DNA from: Cochliopodium minus
Lineage: Eukaryota > Discosea > Himatismenida > Cochliopodiidae
Direction of reading: 5' to 3'
Length of the DNA: 16,942 nucleotides
Assembly: GCA_024220525.1 (NCBI GenBank)
Contig: JAMYWO010000572.1
Span: 1-16,942, forward strand
A model generated the notes under the pieces. It saw nothing but the letters and a program-made list of their open reading frames with translations. It was not told where the DNA came from and searched no databases. This document shows positions 1-7,532 of this stretch, one piece after another (the stretch's first letter is position 1; each line of letters starts with the position of its first letter). Position numbers and translations under genes: made by a program.

Positions 1-187
1 TAATATAAATAAAATAAATAAAAATAAATATAAATAAAAATAAATAAAATAAATAAAAATAAATAAAATAAATATAAAAATAAATATAAATAAATATAAA
101 TAAATAAAAATAAAAATTACAAACAAAAAATTTTAAATAAAAAATAAATTTGGATTTAAAATTATTATTATAATATTTTTTGTATAG
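1..187. repeat. AT low-complexity tract, 3' part of an intron
   Basis: Almost pure A/T made of irregular TAAATAAAA-type units. It ends at TTTTTGTATAG (AG at 186-187), which works as a splice acceptor for the first coding exon at 188. That exon opens in phase 2, so the gene starts to the left of the window. I see no coding potential here. Confidence 0.7.
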
Positions 188-1462
188 ATCAACAAGTGGA
201 TTTTTGGAAAGAGACAAGATGATCGACTCCAAAAAATACTCCTTAGACTTCGGAGCGGATAAAAAAGAGCTCTCGAGAATTCTTCCGCAAATCTACCAGG
301 CCTTCTCTGAGTTGAAGTGGCTCAAGTACCTTCCCCTCTTGTCTCTCTTGAACCCCGAGTTTGATTTTTTCCCTGAAAACAACATGACCACCTCTATGTC
401 TGACAACCAGAAATACAACGTAAAATGTTTCCAAAAAAATAATTAAAAAAAAACAAAAATTAATAAATGTATTCATTGAAAAATAAAAAATAAAAAATAA
501 AAAATAAAAAATTAATAAAAATAAAAAATAAAAAATAAAAAATTAATAAAAATAAAAAATAAAAAATAAATAAAAATAAAAATAAATGTCTTTAAAATGG
601 AAAAAAAAAAAGTGATAATAAAACTTTTGTGATTAAAAAAATTTACATAATAAAATTAATTTTAATATGCAAAAAAATCAAAAAAAATAAAAATGTAAAA
701 AATGTAAAAAATTAAAAATTAAATAAATATTTTTTAAAAATATTATTCTGAAAAAATATTAAAATTAATGTAAAAAAATTCTTATATTTTAAACCAGGTT
801 TTGGTTACCCTCTTGTCGAAACTCTTTCTTATGGTTTCAAAATCTCAGAAACAACCATTGGTGCTCGTCTTGGAGAATTTACACGTAATAATTTTTATTT
901 TTACTTTTTTTTTCTTTAAATTTTATTTTTTATTATTAAATTATCACTGTGATAATTTTTTTTTGATTTATTTTAATATTTATTCAATTTTTTGTCCAAA
1001 ATTTTTTTATTTTGATTTTTTATCCGAATCGATTAAATTTTTATTATTTTAATTTTTCATGTTTGTTAATTTATTTTTGTTACGAAATTTTCCGATATCA
1101 AATTTTTTTTTTAAAATTTTTTTTTTTACATTTTTAATTATGTTTGATAATTTTTTTAAAAACAACGAAAAAAAAAAAGTTTTTCGACGACTACAGCCTT
1201 CTCCTGCTAGAAAACCTGATGCAAAACGTGAAAATGACAATCGTAGTAACAACAAGACCCTTCCTCCGAGCCAACCACAGCTTGCAGAAGATCTACTTCA
1301 TGGTGGAGGGCATCAACATCAGGGAGAATCAGAACAGCGACACTTTCCACATCCTTTTGAATAACGATAAACTTCTTTTTGGCGACTGTAAGAAGATTCT
1401 CTCCTCCTATCTCAACTGCTCCTTTATTAGTGATGAAATAATCGATTTTGTTTTTGAAAAAG
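188..1462 (+). CDS. AAA-type ATPase domain (cyclase/kinase-associated), partial, 3 exons
   Basis: Exons are 188-419, 798-884 and 1180-1462, with GT...AG introns in phases 0 and 0. The spliced product reads as the middle of the large AAA/NACHT-like ATPase module found in soluble (type 10) adenylyl cyclases and related multidomain kinases. It shows a helical stretch ending in LNPEFDFFPENNMT, a Walker B-like strand LVLVLENLH (the usual form is LVLVLEDLHWAD), an acidic FFDDYSLLLLENL helix and the sensor strand MTIVVTTRPF. Walker A would lie left of the window. Exon 3 ends in phase 1 after FVFEK, just where the family usually shows a GNPFF.EL motif, but the next exon encodes a lipase instead (see 1587-3118). 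ATPase and possible signalling role is a family inference. Exons are GC-richer than the AT introns around them. The domain call is fairly secure; the parent protein is not. Confidence 0.6.
420..797 (+). repeat. Long AT-repeat intron (378 nt)
   Basis: Lies between the donor GTAAAATG at 420 and the acceptor AAACCAG ending at 797. Its content is AAAAATAA/AAATT units with no open frame of interest. The following intron, 885-1179, is instead T-rich on the same strand and also holds nothing I can recognise. Confidence 0.65.
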
Positions 1463-1586
1463 GTTTTATTCTATTTTAATTTTTAATTTTAATTTTTAAT
1501 TTTTAATTTTTAATTTTAATTTTAATTTTTAATTTTTAATTTTTAATTTTTAATTTTAATTATTAAATTTTTAATTTTAATCAAAG
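1463..1586 (+). repeat. TTTTTAATT-type simple-repeat intron at the ATPase/lipase junction
   Basis: About 110 nt of TTTTAA/TTTTTAA units lie between donor GTTTTATT (1463) and acceptor ATCAAAG (1586). The splice joins phase 1 to phase 1, so the frame stays open across it. It separates exons of two apparently unrelated protein families and is a natural place for misassembly or a recombination breakpoint. Confidence 0.7.
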
Positions 1587-2091
1587 ACATTGTTCGAAAT
1601 TTTATGAGGGAGGAAAACAAAGTGTTGCTGATGGACTACATCACTATATCAACCCCTCATCTGGGTGCTATCAGGCCAGGAGGCAACTTGGGACAAAACA
1701 TCTGGAAAAAGTACATTTTTTATTTTTTTAAAAAAATCATTTTATTTCTCATTAAATCAAAATTTTGATCATTTTATTCTTTTATTGTTTTTTAAAAAAT
1801 TTAAAATTTTAATTTTAAATTTTATTTTTATTTATATTTCTTTTGATTTTTAATTTTTAATTTTTAATTTTATTTTTAATTTTTGATTTTTATTATTATT
1901 ATTTTTTTTTTTTATTTTTTTATTTTTAATTTAAAATTTTAAAACTATTTTCATTGTTTTCACAGATGGTACATTTTGCATTGGATAATTTCTATTCACA
2001 AACTGGTAAAGACCTTTCTTACAAGGACGGGGAAAACATTGAAGAAAGTATACTCTACAAAATGTCTGACCCTGAACAAGAATGGTTTAAA

Positions 2092-2400
2092 GTAAAAATT
2101 AATAAAAAATTATTTAAATTATTTAAAATAAAAAATAATTAAAAAATAAAAAATAAAAAATCACAAGTAAAAATATAAATAAAAATAAATGGGGTTAACT
2201 ACCACTTTGAATTAAGTCTATTTTTTTAATTGAAAAAAAAAAAAAAAAATTAAATTTAAATTAAAAATAAAAATTAATTAAAATAAACATTAAAAATAAA
2301 AATTAATTAAAATAAAAATTATTTTAAAATAAAAATTAAAAATAAATATTAATTAAAATTAAATATTTGAAATAAAAATTAATTTAAAATAAAAATAAAG
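2092..2400 (+). repeat. AT-rich intron with a short higher-complexity island
   Basis: A 309-nt intron of AAAATTAA/AAAATAA units from donor GTAAAAATT (2092) to acceptor AAATAAAG (2400). The only non-repetitive piece is about 2189-2220, GGGGTTAACTACCACTTTGA and its continuation. It has no acceptor in front of it and no residues are missing from the lipase here, so I do not call it an exon. Confidence 0.55.
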
Positions 2401-2830
2401 GTTTTGAACATGTTCCAAAACAAAACATTGGTTTCTTCTCCACACTATGACTTGGCAGTTCCTTACTGCAGTTCCTCCATTCTTTCTCACTTCTCTTATC
2501 CCTTGCCTCCCAAGTGGTCTTTTGACATGCACATTTATGGTTCTTTTTTACAAATTATTTTTTATTTTTTATTTAATTTAATTTTTATTTTTACAGTTTA
2601 ATTTAATTTTTATTATTATAGTTTAATTTGATTTTTTTTTTTAAATTATTATTTTTGCAGGATTCAATGGATTTGAAGAGAATTATGCTGAACTATTACC
2701 TTCCAAACCAGTTCACGAGCTTAATGTCCTCCCTATTTTAGAAGAGAACAACACCAATGAAGAGATGATCAGTGATCTTTCCTCTCATGTCTACTTTCCG
2801 ACCAAAGCTTATCAAAACTTAAACAAAATC

Positions 2831-2944
2831 GTAAAAATAAAAATAAAAAATAAAATGAATTTTTTTATTTATTTTTATTTTTATTTTTATTTTTATTTTT
2901 ATTTTTATTTTTACTTTTACTTTTACTTTTACTTTTATTTTTAG
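2831..2944 (+). repeat. Self-complementary hexamer-repeat intron
   Basis: After donor GTAAAAATA the 5' part is AAAAATA repeats (about 2831-2856). The 3' part is a TTTTTA array drifting to TTTTAC (about 2870-2944, ending in TTTTTAG). The arms are reverse complements, so the intron RNA could fold into a long A-U hairpin bringing the splice sites together. Confidence 0.6.
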
Positions 2945-3194
2945 AATTGGAGGAGATTGGACGTTCAGTTCGGCACCATTAACAGTGTAATGATACATGA
3001 TTTTTATCTCAAAAAAATTTTTCCTGCTTTCAGCTATTTGTATAATCAGAAAGGATCTGAAATGTTCATCTCACTTTTAACCAACATTGTATTTTTAGAT
3101 CATTCTAACTATGTCTAAGATAACGACAAAATAAAACAATTTAAAATCGATTAAAGAATTTATTCAAAGAAATTTCAAAATTATTTTCATTTTA

Positions 3195-3407
3195 TTTTTG
3201 AATATTTAATTTGATTCAAATTAAAATTTTTTTAAAAAAATGATTTATTTATTTTTTTTGAACAATAAAGTTAAAAATTTCAAACAAAACGAATTTTGGA
3301 ATTTTGATGTTTTTTCTTTTCAAAGCAATCAAAAAAGGGATTATGTTATCAACATAATCTATCCTCAAAACATTTCCCAAAAAAATGATATCAGAACCAT
3401 TGTGAAC
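3195..3407. repeat. Homogenised duplicate block, copy 1 (3' end of eEF1A-like A)
   Basis: Nearly identical to 5338-5553. The shared block includes the 3' flank (GAATATTTAATTTGATTCAA and on) and the last 50 or so codons of each eEF1A-like gene. In the coding part up to 3407 I count two substitutions, while sequence beyond it diverges clearly. Confidence 0.75.
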
Positions 3408-5078
3408 AACAATTCTAGAACGAACAGGAAGGTTTTTCTCACTCTCAATATTAATTTTTCTATTTTTTTCGTTTATAACTAAAACAACTTCCGCAATATC
3501 TCCCCTTTCAATAAAAGTTGGGTTTTCAGTTCTTTCATTTCCTCTTGTTTTCCATTTTATCTTTTCGAGAAAAACGTTGATTTTGGAAGTACAAACAACT
3601 GCCACCGAAGTGAATCCCTCTTTGATTTGTCCAGGGTGATCCAATACTTTTACTTTGGTGTGTAATTTCTTTGCTTCTAATTCCCTGTTTCTCCACGTTA
3701 CTTCAGTTAAATTTGTGAGTTTCTTTTTGAAAAAATTTTAAAATGAAAATAATTGAAAAGTTTGTTTTTTTTTTACTTTCAAAATATCAGACTTCTTTGG
3801 AAAATTAGATCTATCTAAAGAATTGATGTTAAACCCAACAAAAGAACCAGGTCCCGCATCATTTGCACTTTCGTGACTAAATTCAATTGTAAATACTCTT
3901 CCTGACTTTGGGCAATTATGCAAAGTCGTTGGAAAAAACTGGTATCTTTCTCCTGCTTTTAAAACTCCTTGCTCAACCTTTCCAACAAAAACATCTCCTA
4001 CCCCCCTTTTAAAAAAGTTGAAAAAAAATAATAAAATTAAAAATATCAATATTATTTTTTTTACTGAAAGTTTTATTGAAAAAAATGGAAAATGAAAAAC
4101 TTAAAAAATAAAAAATTCAATAAATAAAAAATTCAAATGAATAAAATTCAAATAAATAAAATAAATGAAATAAATAAAATAAATGAAATAAATAAAAAAT
4201 AAATAAAATAAAAAAATAAAAATATAAAAAAATAAAAATATAAAAAAATTTTACTTAATTTTGTAATTTTCAAAAAGAGTCATTAAAAACTCCTTGCCTT
4301 CTTTTATTTTTCTTTCTTCATTATCTACTTCAAAAAAATCACGAAAACATTCCAACAAATTGTTCACCAAAACACGTTTTCCGCTCAACGTTTTCACTTG
4401 TTCTCCTTTCCACCATTCTATCTTTTCACCACTTTCCAAAACATTGATCTCTTCATGTGCAGAAATGGGTAAAAATGGAACTTCAGATGCTTTGTGTTTT
4501 CCTTTTCCCCATCTTATTTTTTCGAGAATGTTTTTAACCTAATTTCTGAAATTAATAAAAAATATTTTTTTTTTAAAAAAATTAACCTTTTCTTTAATTT
4601 TAATGAAGATTTGTTGTGAATATTCAACTTTTGACATTTTATTTATCACCACAATCAATTGTTTATAATCAAGATGCTTCAATATCAATAGATGTTTCAA
4701 GGCAGCACCTCCATTTCCAGATAACTCTTTCACATAATCATCCGCAGAGATCACCAATACTGCAACTTCACCCATACTTGCTCCATATAGAAAATTTCGA
4801 AGATATTTCAAATTGCCAGGAACATCAAGGAGAATATAATTTTTCTTGTCAATTCTAATCTGTTTATATCTGCAATATATGGTCCCTCTTTCAATCGAAT
4901 CGGTTGTATTGTCGATAAAATATCTGAAAGGGCTTTCTGTTGAGGATATTTTCTTGAATTTCTCCAAAAGCCTGTAGTAGATATATCCCATGAGTTTGTT
5001 AATTGATCCAATCAGAGTAGATTTTCCAGATCTATGTGCTCCACAAAATAAAATATTTTGGTGAACTTTTTCATTCAT
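3249..5078 (-). CDS. Divergent eEF1A-like GTPase paralogue, copy A
   Basis: Read on the minus strand the exons are 5078-4587, 4538-4255, 4005-3777 and 3722-3249, phases 0/2/0, giving 492 residues (eEF1A is about 460). All three eEF1A domains are present in order. The G domain has P-loop GAHRSGKST (13-21), the helix LLEKFKKIS, ERGT (63-66), DVPGN (85-89) and NKMS (146-149). The linker WWKGEQVKTLSGK aligns to the eEF1A WFKGWKV region. Domain II begins GVGDVFVGKVEQG; domain III has DHPGQIKEGFTSV. Canonical eEF1A has GHVDSGKST, DAPGH and NKMD. Here the catalytic G3 His is Asn and the guanine-specifying G4 Asp is Ser. GTP hydrolysis and nucleotide specificity are therefore doubtful, although the GKST lysine and serine/threonine remain. 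A basic tail of about 30 residues follows the usual C-terminal strand. Start chosen at the only ATG that precedes the conserved NILFCGAHRSGKST. It lies head-to-tail with copy B and converges with the lipase. The family call is firm; the function is unknown, perhaps a translation or surveillance factor. Confidence 0.85.
4006..4254 (-). repeat. AT low-complexity intron in eEF1A-like A
   Basis: A 249-nt intron (minus-strand donor GTAAAATTT at 4254, acceptor AAAAG ending at 4006). Its middle is AAATAAA/AAATGAA units on the plus strand. The equivalent intron of copy B (6332-6521) lacks this repeat, so the repeat grew after the duplication. Confidence 0.6.
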
Positions 5079-5403
5079 TTTTTTTTATTGAATACTAATT
5101 TTTAAATAAGATAGAGATAAATTGTTTATTCATTGAATACTAATTTTAAATAAGATAGAGATAAATTGTTTGATTCAAGAATAGTAATCTCAACTATCCT
5201 GGTTCTTGTACTATTTGTATCTGAGTGATGGGCTATTCTTCTTGCCTTTCTAAAAAGATATGCAACAATATCAAGTATTATCACAGATCTGAAATTTGAT
5301 GCAAAATTATTTTCATTGACAAAATTATTTTTATTAATTTTTGAATATTTAATTTGATTCAAATTAAAATTTTTTTAAAAAAAATGATTAATTTATTATT
5401 TTT
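5079..5403. other. Intergenic spacer between the two eEF1A-like genes
   Basis: This 325-nt spacer combines the duplicated 3' flank of copy B (from about 5338), an AT-rich middle, and a 45-nt-period direct repeat just upstream of the copy A start codon. A 78-codon minus-strand open frame at 5126-5362 has no recognisable similarity and partly overlaps the repeats, so I treat it as chance. Confidence 0.55.
5087..5171. repeat. Two-copy direct repeat, 45-nt spacing
   Basis: A 40-41-nt unit starting ATTGAATACTAATTTT and ending GAGATAAATTGTTT occurs at 5087-5127 and again at 5132-5171. The copies differ by one T. It ends 9 nt from the start codon of eEF1A-like A on the minus strand, in its 5' UTR or promoter. 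Confidence 0.85.
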
Positions 5404-5553
5404 TTAAACAATAAAGTTAAAAATTTCAAACAAAACGAATTTTGGAATTTTGATGTTTTTTCTTTTCAAAACAATCAAAAAAGGGATTATGTTATCAACA
5501 TAATCTATCCCCAAAACATTTCCCAAAAAAATGATATCAGAACCATTGTGAAC
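5338..5553. repeat. Homogenised duplicate block, copy 2 (3' end of eEF1A-like B)
   Basis: Partner of 3195-3407; see that entry. The block spans the 3' flank and the terminal coding segment of copy B. Its near identity contrasts with the strongly diverged domain II exons of the two genes. Confidence 0.75.
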
Positions 5554-7356
5554 GACCAACCTAGAACGAGTAGGAGCATCTTGCTCCGTTCCAAAAAGGA
5601 TTTTCTGTTTTTTATTTCCATCAATAACTAAAACAACTTCCGCAATATCTCCTCTTTCAATAAAAGTTGGATTTTCAGTTCTTTCATTTCCTTTTGTTTT
5701 CCATTTTATCTTTTCAAGAGAAATGCTTGTTCTAGAAGTACCAACGACTGCCACTGAAGTGAATCCTTCTTTTATTTGTCCAGGGTGATCCACCACTTGC
5801 ACTCTGGTGTGTAGTTTCTTTGCTTCCAATTCCCTGTTTCTCCACGTTACTTCTAAGGCGTTTGCCTTTAGCTTTAAAAAATAAATAAATTTAAATTTTT
5901 TATTGGAACATAAATAATATAAAATAATGATGAAATATTTAATATTTAAAGTAATTTTCAAATAAAAAAAAATGATATAAATTTTAGTAATTGTAAAAAA
6001 AAATTAAAATTCATAACAAATTAAAAATAAAAATAAAAATTGAAAGTTTTATTTAAAAAAAAGTATTTCACAAATAAAATTTTGATTTACTTTAATGACA
6101 TCTGATTTCTTTGGAATGTTTTCCTTTGTTAAGCCCTTCAAATTGAACCCGAAAAACTGATCAGGACCTACATGAGGAATATTGCGATGATGACACTCTA
6201 TCGAAAAGATTTTTCCAGTTTTAGGGGTGATACCTGATTTGGAATTATGAATATTAGGGTAAAATTGTATCTCTGTTCCTGGTATCAATAATCCTGTTTC
6301 CACCTTTCCAACAAACACGTCTCCAATTCCCCTAACCAAAAAAAAATTGTACAAACTTAACAAAAGCTTTGGCAAAATTATTGCAAATAAAAAAGTGATT
6401 GTCAAGGTAAAAATTTCTTAAATAAAATCCCAACAAATATTTATTTTTTTTTGTAAAATTTTTTAAATATTTTCTTTGCATTATAATAATATTGATGAAA
6501 GTGATAATAAAAATTTTTTACATAATTTTATAATACTCAAGAAGAGTAATCTCCAAAGCTTTTTTCTCCTTCTCCTTTCTTTCTTTTAAGTCGACTTCAA
6601 AAAAAAAATCAAAGGTAGTGAGTAAAGTGTTAACTACATGAGATTTCCCACTCAAATTTTTCACTAATTGCCCTTTCCACCACTTTAAATTGTCGTTTTC
6701 CTGGACCAAGTTGATTTGTTCGTTTGCTGAGATGGGAATTATTGGGACACTGTCTATTTCGAATTCTTTTTTGTTTCCCCAATTCACTTTTTGAAGAACA
6801 TGAATTACCTTTTAACAAAAAAAAAAAAAAAAAAATGAATTAAATTAATAATTTTTAAAAAATTTACTTTTTCTTTGATTTGGTTGAAAGTTTCTTGAGA
6901 ATAAGCAATCATGGACATTTTATTTATCACTACAACCAATTGTTTATAATTAAGATGCTTCAATATCAAAAGATGTTTGAAGGCAGCGCCATCTTCGGAC
7001 AATTCCTTTTCATAATTATCCGCAGAGATCACCAATACTGTAACTTCACCCATACTCGCTCCATACAAAAAATTCCTAACCAATTTTAAATTGCCAGGAA
7101 CATCAAGGAAAGTTAAATTTCTATTCTGAATTAAAACATTTTTATATCTGCAAACTCGAGTCCCATACTCCCTTGATTCATTTGTATTATCGATAAAATA
7201 TCTGAAAGGGCTTTCTGTTGAGGATATTTCCTTGAATTTCTCCAATTGCCTTTGGGGGATCCCTCCCAACATATAACTTAACGATCCAATGAGAGTTGAT
7301 TTTCCTGATCTATGTGCTCCACAAAATAAAATGTTTTGGTGAACTTTTTCATACAT
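5404..7356 (-). CDS. Divergent eEF1A-like GTPase paralogue, copy B
   Basis: Minus-strand exons are 7356-6868, 6808-6522, 6331-6091 and 5871-5404, phases 0/2/0 exactly as in copy A, giving 494 residues. The last acceptor could also be 5866 (six residues shorter); 5871 gives the same length as copy A. Motifs: P-loop GAHRSGKST (13-21), DVPGN (85-89) and NKMS (145-148), so both copies share the G3 His-to-Asn and G4 Asp-to-Ser changes. Switch I reads SREYGTRVC and has lost the ERG of copy A. Domain II (GIGDVFVGKVETGLL, IECHHR) is closer to canonical eEF1A than copy A's in the GRVETG and HHE regions. Domain III carries VVDHPGQIKEGFTSV. Retained full length, conserved introns and open frames argue for a selected protein, not a decaying copy. 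Upstream spacer 7357-7532 shows nothing beyond AT-rich sequence. Confidence 0.85.
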
Positions 7357-7532
7357 TTTTTTTTTTTTTATATATAATTTTCACAAACTGAAATCACATT
7401 CTTTTAATTTAAGAGATGATCAATGATTAATTCTAAAATTTAAAATTCTTTAATTGAACTAAAGTACTAACAAAAAAAATTTGATCATTATAATAATGAG
7501 ATTTATAATTTTAATACCTTTTAATTCTATTT

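Larger units (their letters stand above)
1587..3118 (+). pseudogene. DUF676-type serine esterase/lipase, C-terminal half, with one frame break
   Basis: Exons are 1587-1710, 1966-2091, 2401-2539, 2661-2830 and 2945-3118 (TAA stop 3116-3118). The product matches the C-terminal half of DUF676 alpha/beta-hydrolases (yeast LPL1/plant putative lipase type). It has IVRNFM, then the strand ITISTPHLG, then ILYKMSDPEQEWF, then the acid-loop strand ending YDLAVPYCSSSI (likely catalytic Asp). A final exon contains NSVMIHDF, where the catalytic His is expected. The N-terminal half, including the HG oxyanion motif and the GHSLGG nucleophile elbow, is absent: the upstream exon encodes an ATPase. The 1587-1710 exon ends in phase 2 (TGG AAA AA|GTACAT) whereas the exon at 1966 is needed in phase 0, so one base is missing at an A-run. 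It could be a decayed fragment, a misassembled gene, or a real gene with a sequencing indel. The family call is good; functional status is unknown. Confidence 0.6.

Noticed and set aside
801-1052. 83-codon frame across 801-1052
   Set aside because: Begins in exon 798-884 but then reads straight into a T-rich intron; only the exon part matches the ATPase.
2870-2944. CRISPR-like or satellite array
   Set aside because: Hexameric TTTTTA repeats without spacers, inside a bounded intron.
5126-5362. 78-codon minus-strand open frame between the eEF1A-like genes
   Set aside because: No similarity, AT-driven composition, overlaps the direct repeat; likely chance.
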